64,000 nucleotides of DNA from Lysinibacillus sp. BPa_S21 (GTDB lineage Bacteria; Bacillota; Bacilli; Bacillales_A; Planococcaceae). Shown in pieces: positions 8,073 to 16,680 of the stretch. A program made the translations under genes and the position numbers. The notes below the pieces were generated by a model, which saw only the letters and a list, made by a program, of their open reading frames with translations, ran no database searches and had not been told where the DNA came from. The stretch is taken from NCBI RefSeq assembly GCF_023337795.1, contig NZ_JALIRS010000002.1:62001-126000 (forward strand), in the 5' to 3' direction. Position 1 is the stretch's first letter. Every line of letters begins with the position of its first letter.

Positions 8073-8106
8073 ATAAAGGGTCTCTCTCAGCTAGTGACCC
8101 TTTGTC
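8073..8106 (+). terminator. intrinsic terminator of the yjcZ-type gene
   Basis: AAAGGGTC (8075-8082) pairs with GACCCTTT (8096-8103), followed by a T-rich tract. The remaining gap to 8304 shows no clear element; the aminotransferase gene ends at 8305 on the other strand. Confidence 0.85.
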
Positions 8107-8304
8107 GTTTCTTTTCTTATTTACCTAAAAAATGCAAAAAAATTAGGACACAGCAAAACTTCCGTAACAGAAGATTGCTATGCCCAGAGTAAATGGCTAG
8201 AGATACTTTAGACACCTTTGATGCATGTGCTCAAAATTTTTAGATGTCATTTGAATATAAATTTCAAACGGGTGGCCAACATGCACTTCTCATCAACCAT
8301 TAAA

Positions 8305-9684
8305 TTAAATTTGTTTTTCGAATCTTTTAAGAGCCTCAGACATTCTGTTAATAATCTCTTCAACCTGTTGGCTTGTAATAATAAGCGGTGGAGCAAGCGC
8401 AACCGTATTTGTTCCCTTCCAATCGAAGTAACGCAATTGCAGCCCTAAATCCATACATATATCTGTATACAGAGCTGCAGCATGTACCGTCGGATCAAAT
8501 GAGATGCCGTTTTCAGGATCTCTAACTAGCTCAATACCTGCAAGTAGACCAAGACCTCTTACATTCGATATATATTTATGATTGCTTTCGAGATATTGAA
8601 GTCCTTTTAATAATTCTTCACCGCGAAGTCTACTATTCTCAACAATTTGATCTCTTTCTAATATTTCAAGTGTCTTCAAGCCAACCGCGCAAGCCATTGG
8701 ATGTCCACTATATGTGAATCCATGGAACATCATTTCATCTGATTGAATAAATGCTTCTCTTACATGCTCTCTCATAATTACGGCACCTAGGTGGGCATAA
8801 CCACTTGAGATACCTTTTGCAACACATAGAAGGTCCGGAACAATGTTCCAATTATCAACACCAAAAGTCTTTCCGGTTCTTCCAAACCCACAAATCACCT
8901 CATCTGCAATAAGCAAAATGTTGTGTTCGTCGCAAAGTTTGCGAACAGCTTGAAGGTATCCATCAGGAGGGAACCTTACCCCGCCCGCGCCTTGGATTGG
9001 CTCCAGAATGACAGCTGCTATGGTGTCAGATCCTTCTGATTCAATTATCCCGCGAATAGAACGCGAGTAATTTGGATCACTTTTGTCACCGAGTTCTGCA
9101 TTCAAAGCATGCGCCGCAGCTGTAAGGAAGTTCGGAGCATTAGAAGTCGTAAATTGGTTGAATCCCTCGATTCCGGTAGCACTTGTGGCTCCTACTGTAA
9201 CCCCATGGAATGATTGTTCGAGAGAAATAATTTTTGTTTTCTCTGGTTGACCTTTTACTTTCCAATAAAAACGGGCTAGTTTAAAAGCCGTATCATTAGA
9301 TTCCGAGCCTCCAGATGTGAAGAAACAAACATTCAAATCACCAGGTGCTAATGAGGCCACTTTCTGTGCTAAAAGGATAGCGGGCTCATTGGATTGTCCG
9401 CTGAATGAAGAGCTGTAAGAAAGTTTTAACATCTGCTGTTTTGCTACCTCAGCAAGTTCTTCATTGCCATAGCCAAGGTTAACATTCCAAAGCATCGAAA
9501 CCCCATCAATACGCTCTTTCCCCTCTATGTCTTTCAGATAAATGCCTTTGCCTTCTGTAAAAATTGTAGAAGGCCCTGATAAATAATGTGCTCTTGGTGG
9601 TGTGGTTGGATGCAAATAATGTTTTTTATCCAGTTCTGATAATTCCATTTTACTTAGGTTATACCGATTTGTAACGAGTTGCAT
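8305..9684 (-). CDS. class III (omega-amine) pyridoxal-phosphate aminotransferase
   Basis: A 459-residue PLP enzyme of fold type I, class III. Motifs in order: PTTPPRAHYLSGPSTIF, GVSMLWNVNLGYG, FFTSGGSESNDTAFKLAR (cofactor phosphate site), LIADEVICGFGRTG (pyridine-nitrogen Asp), and the Schiff-base lysine in CVAKGISSGYAHLG. The C-terminus has AGIELVRDPENG. This branch transfers amino groups from terminal amines or beta/omega-amino acids to pyruvate or a similar acceptor. The neighbouring amino-acid permease and aldehyde dehydrogenase suggest an amine that yields an aldehyde; tyramine feeding into 4-hydroxyphenylacetate is an inference, and taurine, putrescine or beta-alanine are alternatives. 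GGGAGG precedes the ATG by 8 bases. Confidence 0.9.
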   Translation of the reverse strand: MQLVTNRYNLSKMELSELDKKHYLHPTTPPRAHYLSGPSTIFTEGKGIYLKDIEGKERIDGVSMLWNVNLGYGNEELAEVAKQQMLKLSYSSSFSGQSNEPAILLAQKVASLAPGDLNVCFFTSGGSESNDTAFKLARFYWKVKGQPEKTKIISLEQSFHGVTVGATSATGIEGFNQFTTSNAPNFLTAAAHALNAELGDKSDPNYSRSIRGIIESEGSDTIAAVILEPIQGAGGVRFPPDGYLQAVRKLCDEHNILLIADEVICGFGRTGKTFGVDNWNIVPDLLCVAKGISSGYAHLGAVIMREHVREAFIQSDEMMFHGFTYSGHPMACAVGLKTLEILERDQIVENSRLRGEELLKGLQYLESNHKYISNVRGLGLLAGIELVRDPENGISFDPTVHAAALYTDICMDLGLQLRYFDWKGTNTVALAPPLIITSQQVEEIINRMSEALKRFEKQI

Positions 9685-9777
9685 ATTTTATTCCTCCCTT
9701 TAATAATTAAGTATCGATTTATGAAGTTACCCTTTTACGCTCTAACAGGCTCTCCATCTGTTATAGAGATAATTTTT

Positions 9778-11184
9778 TTAACTAATATTCTGCCCTTCTA
9801 TATCTGTTAAGAGTTTTTTGGGTTCTTTTGAATACATGGATCGAATTGCTAAATAACAAACACCAATTCCCATCCAAGCAAATCCAACTATTTTTCCGGT
9901 TGTTGAAAGCCCCCATAAGATATAAAGACAAATTAACATCCCAATTAATGGAATAATTAAATGTTTAACGATATTTTTTTGTTTGTTTTTTAAATAATAA
10001 TGATTAATTACACAAATATTCACGAAAGCAAATCCTAATAATCCACCAAATGCAACTAAGTCGGATACCATTTGCAGATTCAAAGATATCGCACCCATAA
10101 TTCCGATTATTGACATTAACAAAATATTATTAATCGGTGTTTTATACTTTGGATGGATATAGCTAAAAAATTTTTGAGGGATGACATTGTCACGCCCCAT
10201 CCCCAAGAGCAGACGACTAGAAGCTGATTGGCTCGCTAAGGCACTTGCAATTCCAGATGCGATAATCGTAAGTGTAATATAAGTCTGGAGAAACCCGCCC
10301 CCTATAGTCTCTAACACATTGAAGAAAGCTGTATCTGGATTATCAATAGCTAAATAGTTTCCTATAAGAATCACTGCTAAATAAGTGACGGAAATATAAA
10401 ATACTGTTTGAATGATACAGGTAAACAAAATGGCCAAACCAATTTTATTGCCCCCTACGTTCGTCTCTTCAGCCAAGGTCGTAATAGCATCAAAACCTAG
10501 GTAAGCGACAATAACAATAGCTGCCCCGCCAATAACTGCTCCTATTGAAAATGAATCGCCACTATAAATTGCGGTATAGTTTATTAACGTTAAATCACCC
10601 GTTATAATATAGTGACTTGCGCTGAAAACGAAGGCAATCACCGCGATAATCATGAGGAACACTAAGACTAAATTCAACTTAGCTGCTATATCAATTCCAA
10701 TTATATTTACAATCGTGATTGGGATCGCGAAAATGAGAACCCAACCCCATACCGGAATGCTTGGTACAAGGGCGTTTGCAAAACTTGCACTGATCAAAAA
10801 AGTTAGCATGGGTATCAACAGATAATCAAGGAGCATTCCCCATCCAGCTATAAATCCTATTTTAGGGTGTAGCGCTTGATGGGCGTAGGTATAGGTTGAG
10901 CCCGCAACTGGGAAAGCTTCAACCATTTTACCGAAACTGTACGCCGTAAATAACATTGCAACAAAACCAAGAACATATGAGAGGACAGAATGGCCCTGAG
11001 ATACCAATGTAATAATTCCAAACATTGACATCGCTGCAACTGGTGCCATAAAGCCAAGACCAAAAATAACTAAATCTCGCATTTTTAAACTTCTTTTTAG
11101 ACTTTGTCCATCTGATAAAATTTGAATGTTCTCTATCGATTTTTGCGTTTCTATAATCCCTACCCCCGTTGGCGTTATTATCAT
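9778..11184 (-). CDS. APC superfamily amino acid/amine permease
   Basis: A permease of about 468 residues with 12 hydrophobic helices. Family signatures: SLKRSLKMRDLVIFGLGFMAP at the first helix, VAGSTYTYAHQALHPKIGFIAGW near residue 85, YLGFDAITTLAEETNVGGNKIG at helix 6, and SRLLLGMGRDNVIP near helix 8. These fit the basic/aromatic amine and amino-acid branch of the APC superfamily. The start is uncertain: the ATG at 11184 lacks a good ribosome-binding site, an in-frame ATG occurs at 11229, and the region just upstream encodes the start of a broken aldehyde dehydrogenase with its own GAAGGGAG. Translation may be coupled to that remnant. The gene lies 93 bases upstream of the aminotransferase and is probably cotranscribed with it. 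Confidence 0.88.
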   Translation of the reverse strand: MIITPTGVGIIETQKSIENIQILSDGQSLKRSLKMRDLVIFGLGFMAPVAAMSMFGIITLVSQGHSVLSYVLGFVAMLFTAYSFGKMVEAFPVAGSTYTYAHQALHPKIGFIAGWGMLLDYLLIPMLTFLISASFANALVPSIPVWGWVLIFAIPITIVNIIGIDIAAKLNLVLVFLMIIAVIAFVFSASHYIITGDLTLINYTAIYSGDSFSIGAVIGGAAIVIVAYLGFDAITTLAEETNVGGNKIGLAILFTCIIQTVFYISVTYLAVILIGNYLAIDNPDTAFFNVLETIGGGFLQTYITLTIIASGIASALASQSASSRLLLGMGRDNVIPQKFFSYIHPKYKTPINNILLMSIIGIMGAISLNLQMVSDLVAFGGLLGFAFVNICVINHYYLKNKQKNIVKHLIIPLIGMLICLYILWGLSTTGKIVGFAWMGIGVCYLAIRSMYSKEPKKLLTDIEGQNIS

Positions 11185-11188
11185 TTTG

Positions 11189-11254
11189 TTATTTAGACAA
11201 AGCTGACACGACCTCAACCCAATTACCATTAATAAACAGTTTGTATTTCGCCAT
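11189..11254 (-). pseudogene. remnant of an aldehyde dehydrogenase N-terminus
   Basis: A 21-codon frame, MAKYKLFINGNWVEV and a few more residues, starts at 11254 and stops at 11189, two bases before the permease ATG. The pattern Y-x-L-F-I-N-G-x-W-V is the classic beginning of NAD-dependent aldehyde dehydrogenases; compare LYINGQFVDS and LYIDGQWKES in the two dehydrogenases of this locus. It keeps a good GAAGGGAG site. The rest of the gene is missing, so a deletion that joined its first codons to the permease is the simplest explanation. Confidence 0.6.
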
Positions 11255-11440
11255 TCATCTGACTCCCTTCTTTTGTTTTTTGGTGGTCGCCAATTTCCCC
11301 TTGAACTGTAGTAGGAAAAATAAGCATTCTTTATATTGATTCCAGATTATCAGATTAAGATAATTTGATATTGTAAAAATCGGAACATTCTAAATATTCA
11401 TTCGCAAATTCTTCAAATATGCGCATGCCGGGCGCACTTA

Positions 11441-11473
11441 AAAAAGCAATTACTTAAATAAGTAATTGCTTTA
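11441..11473 (-). terminator. intrinsic terminator of the AraC-type regulator gene
   Basis: A perfect 14-bp stem, AAAGCAATTACTTA with TAAGTAATTGCTTT, closes a 2-base loop. Read on the minus strand it is followed by a run of T. It lies 17 bases after the regulator stop codon. Confidence 0.9.
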
Positions 11474-11489
11474 GCTATACAAACATTAT

Positions 11490-12302
11490 TTAGTTTGTTT
11501 TCAGACAACCGTTTTGCCCAGTTAATTGATAAGGTGTCATACATCCAAAATTCCGAAACTCATGAATCAAATGAGCTTGGTCATAATAACCGTTCTCATA
11601 AATAACATCGTTTAACGTAAAGTGGGTTGTCCTCAGAATCATATTTAATGATGATTGAAATCTTACTATTTGGCTAAATAATTTTGGGGAAATTCCAATA
11701 TGGTCTTCAAATTGTTTTCTTAAATATCTAGTTGAAAATCCTACTTCTTCTGCAAGTTGAGCTATGGTAATCTTACCTTTTGTCGCGTATATATTATATA
11801 ATGCTTGTTTTATTGTTTTTGTTGATTTATCAATCTCAAAAATATGACTTCCTAATGTTTCAATGAATATTTGGACTCTCTCCATAAAACTTCCGTCAGT
11901 TACTACCCTTTCTAAGATATTCGTATTGACAGGAAGCATTTCATTTAAGCAAACTTCTGTATCCGTAAGGTCTTTAATTCCTATTTTCTTAATATTTAGG
12001 CATGGCAGAAAACGAATACCAAAGTATGTACTGTTGGGGAGAAGGTTAATCTCTCTACTTTTAGTAACGCTTCCACAAATATTACCGTAATGCTGATCAC
12101 AATTAATGAGAATATCAATACATCCATCTGGAATAACAGAAATTTGACTACTTACCTCGCCCATTTTAAATTGGTAGAAAAGAATAGATGGTTGATTTGG
12201 TTGTATTCTAACTTTTTGTTCCGTATAGTAATCTGTCTGAAATTCGAAGTCAGGCTGAGACGGCAAGTAACTAATTATTTTCGAATTTAAAGGATTAATC
12301 AA
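11490..12302 (-). CDS. AraC/XylS-family transcriptional regulator
   Basis: A 270-residue regulator. The C-terminal 100 residues carry the two AraC helix-turn-helix units: ITIAQLAEEVGFSTRYLRKQFEDHIGISPKLFSQIVRFQSSL and FTLNDVIYENGYYDQAHLIHEFRNFGCMTPYQ (positions about 175-260). The N-terminal 150 residues, with SVIPDGCIDILINC and FGIRFLPC, match the DUF6597-like sensor found in many AraC regulators and contain several Cys. It probably controls the aldehyde dehydrogenase or the permease-aminotransferase pair on either side; its ligand is unknown. A near-perfect cre site lies 26-40 bases upstream of the start, suggesting CcpA control of this gene. Confidence 0.9.
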   Translation of the reverse strand: MINPLNSKIISYLPSQPDFEFQTDYYTEQKVRIQPNQPSILFYQFKMGEVSSQISVIPDGCIDILINCDQHYGNICGSVTKSREINLLPNSTYFGIRFLPCLNIKKIGIKDLTDTEVCLNEMLPVNTNILERVVTDGSFMERVQIFIETLGSHIFEIDKSTKTIKQALYNIYATKGKITIAQLAEEVGFSTRYLRKQFEDHIGISPKLFSQIVRFQSSLNMILRTTHFTLNDVIYENGYYDQAHLIHEFRNFGCMTPYQLTGQNGCLKTN

Positions 12303-12327
12303 CTTTATACCCCCTATAACGCAAATT

Positions 12328-12342
12328 AGTAAGCGCTTACAA
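12328..12342 (-). promoter_or_regulatory. cre (CcpA operator) upstream of the AraC gene
   Basis: TTGTAAGCGCTTACT on the minus strand fits the Bacillus cre consensus WTGNAANCGNWNNCW at every defined position and is strongly palindromic. It lies 26 bases before the AraC start codon, where CcpA binding would block transcription. Confidence 0.7.
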
Positions 12343-12824
12343 ACTGATGCTTAATACGCAATTATTCCCTCGGTTAATTGAAAAACAGCTACATCAACGG
12401 TTTACTACTTTTCTACATTTCACATAAAATAGCTACATTCATTTTAAGAAGTAGCTATTCTTCATTTAGAAAGACCTTGCCAGAAGATTTTCCAAATCAA
12501 ATTTCTTCTTTTGGATTACCTGATTCATAGCTTAAAGAAAAATCTATTATTTATGTCAGTTAAAGAAGTACTATCGTATTCTTTTTCTATCAATTGAACC
12601 AAAGCACTTTTCCACCTCTCGACGAACTTTCGTAAAATAAGTGTAATAAAAAAAGAAAAATTAATCAATGTGATTTCCAGAAGATTCAGTTAATTATTCA
12701 CCTCCCCTCAATAGTACTAATTTGATGAAGATGTGGATTTCATAATTGTAGATTGAAAAAAGATAACTCACTATTTATCCCAGAACAATTGAACAATATT
12801 TATAAACATTATCGATAACTAAAT

Positions 12825-12865
12825 GAAAAACCTGTATCCCTTTTCAACTCAAGGTTACAGGCCTT
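12825..12865 (-). terminator. likely terminator of the 497-residue aldehyde dehydrogenase gene
   Basis: CCTGTA (12831-12836) pairs with TACAGG (12856-12861) and inner bases extend the stem. On the minus strand a T-run follows. It lies about 75 bases after the stop codon. Confidence 0.6.
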
Positions 12866-12939
12866 TCTAACAACAGGTTTTTAACAATTTAATACTTTAT
12901 GGAGAAATAGCTTCAAATCTATTGAATGTCGCTGCAATC

Positions 12940-14433
12940 CTAAAACGGATAATCTAATTTACTTTCCTGTACAGATACCCATTTCGCAACAGTGAACTCA
13001 TCAACAATCCATTCATAGCCAAAACGCCCAATTCCACTTTGTTTCACTCCACCAAATGGAACGTTTCCTTCTAGGACTGCAGGCATATCATTTATATGTG
13101 TTGTACCAGATTCGATCTCAAGGGCTAGTCTTTCCCCTCTTTCTAAGTCACTAGTTATAATGGAAGAGGATAATCCATATTCCGTGTCATTAGCAAAACG
13201 AATGGCCTCTTCATCACTTTCAGCCGGAATAATTTGTGCAACAGGACCGAAAATTTCACAAGATGCAAGACTAGAATCATTTGGTACATCCACAAATACA
13301 AATGGAGAAATAACATTCCCTGTACGTTCACCTTCTACGGCAACTTTTAATCCACTTTCCTTTGCCTTATTAACTAAATCCATGATTTTATCAGCTTGTT
13401 TTTTATTGATAACAGGTCCAATAATTGTGTTAGGATCCTTGGGGTCCCCTACGGTTAATCCCTTAACTTTTTCTACGTATCTAGCAACAAATTCATCGTA
13501 AATTTCTTTATTAACAATAATTCGGTTTGTAATCGCACAAATTTGACCACTATGCAAAAATTTCCCGAAGATGGCGATTTTCACTGCTTGTTCAACGTCG
13601 GCATCTCCTAAAACTACTAAAGGATTATTGCCTCCAAGTTCTAATGCCATTTGTTTTAATGTTCCGCCTGTTACCTTATTTATATGTTTGCCTACTGCCG
13701 TAGATCCTGTAAAACTGATAAACGAAGAATTCTTATTTAACAGGAATTCATCTCCTGATTCTTGAAGATCGGTTAAAATTGAATTAAACACTCCAGCAGG
13801 AAGTCCCGCTTCCTCGAAAGCCTTTGCAAAAACTTGCCCACCAACTATGCCAACTTGGATATCTGGTTTATGAACAACACTGTTCCCAAGAGCAATGGCA
13901 GGGAAAATCGTTCTTGTTGCCATGTTAAACGGAAAGTTAAAAGGTGTGATGGACGTAATAACACCTAAAGGTAATCGATATACATGGCTAACCTTCCCTG
14001 GTGTAGTAGATGCATAATTTTTGGGTGTATATATTTCATCAACCATATTAATAGCATCTTTTATGTCACTAACCCCAAAGCCAAACTCAATATGAGCTTT
14101 AAGTAGTGTTCCACCTGTTTCTCGTGTAATTAATTCCAAAATATGCTCTTTATTTCTTTCTAAATAGTCTAAAGCTTTCGTTAAAACTTCTCTTCTTTGT
14201 TCTGGAGTAGATTTAGCCCATTCCTTTTGTGCAGCTTTTGCTTGGTGATAAGCGTCTTTTATTTGCTCAACATTCGCTAATTCTACAGAAGTAATAGTTG
14301 ACTGATCATATGGATCCTTTATTGAATAAGTTCTTTTACTTCCACCCTCTACCCATTGACCTCCAATATAACTTTTGTTTATTTGACTTACCCATTCAAT
14401 GCAGTTCACATCTAAAGCCTGACTCTTTGTCAT
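12940..14433 (-). CDS. NAD(P)-dependent aldehyde dehydrogenase, aromatic-aldehyde type
   Basis: A 497-residue aldehyde dehydrogenase with every core motif: ITPFNFPFNMATRTIFPAI (Asn of the oxyanion hole), SFTGSTAVGKHI (Rossmann turn), MALELGGNNPLVVLGDAD (general-base Glu) and HSGQICAITNRI (catalytic Cys). The C-terminus has FGGVKQSGIGRFG. The LELGGNNPLVVL and HSGQICA wording resembles benzaldehyde- and vanillin-type enzymes more than betaine-aldehyde enzymes. Oxidation of 4-hydroxyphenylacetaldehyde to 4-hydroxyphenylacetate, or of succinate semialdehyde at the end of the pathway, are both reasonable roles here. It has its own AAGGGGAC site and terminator, and is separated from hpaF by a terminator, so it is probably a separate transcription unit. 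Confidence 0.9.
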   Translation of the reverse strand: MTKSQALDVNCIEWVSQINKSYIGGQWVEGGSKRTYSIKDPYDQSTITSVELANVEQIKDAYHQAKAAQKEWAKSTPEQRREVLTKALDYLERNKEHILELITRETGGTLLKAHIEFGFGVSDIKDAINMVDEIYTPKNYASTTPGKVSHVYRLPLGVITSITPFNFPFNMATRTIFPAIALGNSVVHKPDIQVGIVGGQVFAKAFEEAGLPAGVFNSILTDLQESGDEFLLNKNSSFISFTGSTAVGKHINKVTGGTLKQMALELGGNNPLVVLGDADVEQAVKIAIFGKFLHSGQICAITNRIIVNKEIYDEFVARYVEKVKGLTVGDPKDPNTIIGPVINKKQADKIMDLVNKAKESGLKVAVEGERTGNVISPFVFVDVPNDSSLASCEIFGPVAQIIPAESDEEAIRFANDTEYGLSSSIITSDLERGERLALEIESGTTHINDMPAVLEGNVPFGGVKQSGIGRFGYEWIVDEFTVAKWVSVQESKLDYPF

Positions 14434-14514
14434 TTAAAGTCCCCTTCCTGAAATGGAAATCTATCCTTAACGCGATGTAACCTAAATTGTAAGCAGTATT
14501 AAATGTTTTTTATT

Positions 14515-14540
14515 GTAAAAAGCGGAACTAACCGCTTCCT
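14515..14540 (-). terminator. likely terminator of the hpa operon after hpaF
   Basis: AAGCGG (14520-14525) pairs with CCGCTT (14532-14537); on the minus strand the stem is followed by TTTTTAC. It lies about 85 bases after the hpaF stop. The stem is short, so read-through into the aldehyde dehydrogenase gene is possible. Confidence 0.5.
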
Positions 14541-14624
14541 TATCAAGCCCATCAATAAAATTCAACACTCCGCCAAATGCTATACGAAGAAACATGACAA
14601 GAATATTAGGAAGTAAGGTACCTC

Positions 14625-15011
14625 TTACTTTTTAAACCGCTTATGAATATTGTTATACTTGTAAGTTCCTTCCTCACTGAATTCAATCAGTTCCATAGAT
14701 AAAGCCAAATATCGCCTAGCAAATAGATCAGCAAAATGATCCTTGATTACTTCGAATAGTTCGTCACAAGTTTCTTTCTTATTTTCAGCCGATCTTCCCG
14801 CCCCAATTTTTAAAATAGCATGAACAAATGCATCATCTTCTGCTCCATCTGCTACTCGGTAATCTTGAAGTTCAACTGCTCTTGATCGAATTCCTCCAAT
14901 CGGAAAAAGATGACTACGGCTAATCAATACATCATTCACTTTTTTAAGCAAATTCGGAATGTCTGCTTCTTCCTTTATGTTATCGGTATATTCAACAATA
15001 AAATGCGGCAT
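14625..15011 (-). CDS. hpaF: 5-carboxymethyl-2-hydroxymuconate delta-isomerase
   Basis: A 128-residue tautomerase-superfamily enzyme that isomerises 5-carboxymethyl-2-hydroxymuconate to 5-oxopent-3-ene-1,2,5-tricarboxylate, after HpaE. The N-terminus PHFIVEYTDNIKEEADIPNLL and the later GIRSRAVELQDYRVADG and FVHAILKIGAGRS match E. coli HpaF closely. The start at 15011 (ATG-CCG) is fixed by chemistry: the catalytic base is the N-terminal proline exposed after Met removal, so an in-frame ATG at 15050 would give an inactive extension. GAGAGGGA lies 7 bases upstream. It is the last gene of the core operon, 13 bases after the hpaG C-half gene. Confidence 0.93.
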   Translation of the reverse strand: MPHFIVEYTDNIKEEADIPNLLKKVNDVLISRSHLFPIGGIRSRAVELQDYRVADGAEDDAFVHAILKIGAGRSAENKKETCDELFEVIKDHFADLFARRYLALSMELIEFSEEGTYKYNNIHKRFKK

Positions 15012-15024
15012 GTTTTCATCCCTC

Positions 15025-15813
15025 TCACTTACTAAAAATGGCGTTATCACTTTCGGTTCTTAAAAACTGTTTTTCACTAATAATGGTATTTACTAGTCGC
15101 CCTACTCCTTCAATTTCAGTAATGACTTCATCTCCTTCCTTTGTATCAACTAATCCTTCAGGCGTACCAGTAAGGATAATGTCGTTTTTATTTAATGTCA
15201 TAAAACTACTTAAATACTCAATTAATTGCGGAATACTAAAAATCATATCTTTCGTTGTGCCTTCCTGAGTAACTTTTCCATTTACATAAGTACGCAATGT
15301 AAGATTCATAGGATCTTCAATATCTTTTGCATCCACTAGCCATGGACCGATTGGTGTACAAGTATCTCTATTCTTTACTTTTAAGTTCGGACGATAATAG
15401 TTTTCTAAATAATCACGGATGGCATAGTCATTTGCAACGGTATATCCTGCTACATAATCATAAGCATTTTCTCGTTTAATATTAGTCCCAGAACGCCCAA
15501 TGACAACTGCAAGTTCACACTCATAATGCATATTGGTAGCCTCAGCCGGTCGGTAAGTCTGACCTCGATGACCAATCAAAGTATTAGGACCTTTTAGAAA
15601 AACTAAAGGTTCTGTTGGTGCTTGAAAAGCAAGTTCCTTTGCATGATCTGCATAATTTAATCCTAAAGCAAAAATGGTTCTAGGTTGAACTGGCGGTAGC
15701 CAGATCACATCCTCCTCCGAAACAATTTGTCCATCTTCTAGTTTCAGGTGACCATCATTAGTTTCAATTGCGTGATGATGGACATCCTGAAATACTACAC
15801 GTGCATGTTTCAT
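15025..15813 (-). CDS. hpaG: HpaG C-terminal-half protein: OPET decarboxylase / HHDD isomerase catalytic subunit
   Basis: A 262-residue fumarylacetoacetate-hydrolase-fold enzyme matching the second half of E. coli HpaG: ALGLNYADHAKEL, PLVFLKGPNTLIGH, MHYECELAVVIGRSG, VANDYAIRDYLENYYRPNLKVK and ILTGTPEGL. The family's metal ligands are present (both Glu of YECEL and the Asp of the NDY motif), so this is the active half. It decarboxylates 5-oxopent-3-ene-1,2,5-tricarboxylate and isomerises the product to 2-oxohept-3-ene-1,7-dioate. AAAGGAG precedes the ATG. In E. coli both halves are one bifunctional chain; here the N-half is a separate gene 34 bases upstream. Confidence 0.9.
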   Translation of the reverse strand: MKHARVVFQDVHHHAIETNDGHLKLEDGQIVSEEDVIWLPPVQPRTIFALGLNYADHAKELAFQAPTEPLVFLKGPNTLIGHRGQTYRPAEATNMHYECELAVVIGRSGTNIKRENAYDYVAGYTVANDYAIRDYLENYYRPNLKVKNRDTCTPIGPWLVDAKDIEDPMNLTLRTYVNGKVTQEGTTKDMIFSIPQLIEYLSSFMTLNKNDIILTGTPEGLVDTKEGDEVITEIEGVGRLVNTIISEKQFLRTESDNAIFSK

Positions 15814-15847
15814 AATAATCGCGCTCCTTTACAAAACAATGAGATTC

Positions 15848-16606
15848 TTATTGAACTGTATTTTCTAAATAACCGATTCCATCGATTTCAATTCGTACTC
15901 GATCTCCCTTTTCAACAAGCGGGGGATTCTCAGGTACTCCAACCAGTAAAACATCTCCCTCATACAGTGTCATGAATTCCGAAATTTCAGAAATCAATCG
16001 TGATACAGGACGAATTAAATTGGCCGTTGTATTCTTTTGTTTTAATTCATCGTTAACGAATACACTAATCGTCAACTTATTAGGGTCAGCGATTGCATCG
16101 CGTTCAATAATCCACGGACCAACAGGGCAAAAGTTATCTCTTGCTTTTTGTTTAATAGCTGGTCGATAAAAATTCTCATGTGGAATACTCACATCATTTA
16201 CAATGGTGTATCCTAATACATGATCCAAAGCTTTTTCTGCTGTTACACGAGTAGCGTTTTTCCCAATGACAATGCCCAATGAAGCACCTACTTGCAGATG
16301 AGATGTCTCCTCGGGAAATGGAATTAAAGATTTAAATCCAGTAATGGTGTTCACCGGTTTTATATATAAGACAGGTGCTTTGGGAGGCTGTTTATAAGGT
16401 TCTTTAGTTAATGATGAACCTAATGCCTTAAGCTCGCCACTATAATTTAATAAAGCCCCATATACAGTACCCGAAATTGGTGCCTCCAAAGAGGACTGCT
16501 CTACTGGTAATTTTCTATCACCGAGAATAATTGTATTGCTTTTGGGATCTACTTCCACTTCTTTTGTGTGAAGGGTTTCACTAAATTTAATAATTGCCTT
16601 ACTCAA
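15848..16606 (-). CDS. hpaG: HpaG N-terminal-half protein (FAH fold, metal ligands replaced)
   Basis: A 252-residue FAH-fold protein matching the N-terminal half of E. coli HpaG: YGALLNYSGELKAL, PPKAPVLYIKPVNTITG, HLQVGASLGIVIGKNATRV, GYTIVNDVSIPHENFYRPAIKQKARDNFCP. In the active half the metal Glu pair sits in YECELAVVIG; here the same place reads LQVGASLGIVIG, so the ligands are missing. The E. coli N-half is also ligand-poor, which suggests a structural or partner role. I start at the TTG at 16606, since GAGAGGAG lies 7 bases upstream; an ATG at 16624 would put that site inside the gene. It lies 75 bases after the symporter gene. Confidence 0.88.
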   Translation of the reverse strand: MSKAIIKFSETLHTKEVEVDPKSNTIILGDRKLPVEQSSLEAPISGTVYGALLNYSGELKALGSSLTKEPYKQPPKAPVLYIKPVNTITGFKSLIPFPEETSHLQVGASLGIVIGKNATRVTAEKALDHVLGYTIVNDVSIPHENFYRPAIKQKARDNFCPVGPWIIERDAIADPNKLTISVFVNDELKQKNTTANLIRPVSRLISEISEFMTLYEGDVLLVGVPENPPLVEKGDRVRIEIDGIGYLENTVQ

Positions 16607-16680
16607 ACTATTCACTCCTCTCATAAACTCGTAAATTCTTCAAATAATTACTTCATTTTATTGAGCTTGCAAAACTATCA

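Larger units (their letters stand above)
12303..12939. other. 637-bp intergenic region between the AraC gene and the aldehyde dehydrogenase gene
   Basis: AT-rich and without a supported gene. It holds the AraC gene's promoter region with a cre match (12328-12342) and the terminator of the upstream aldehyde dehydrogenase (12825-12865). I see nothing else that stands out. Confidence 0.6.
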
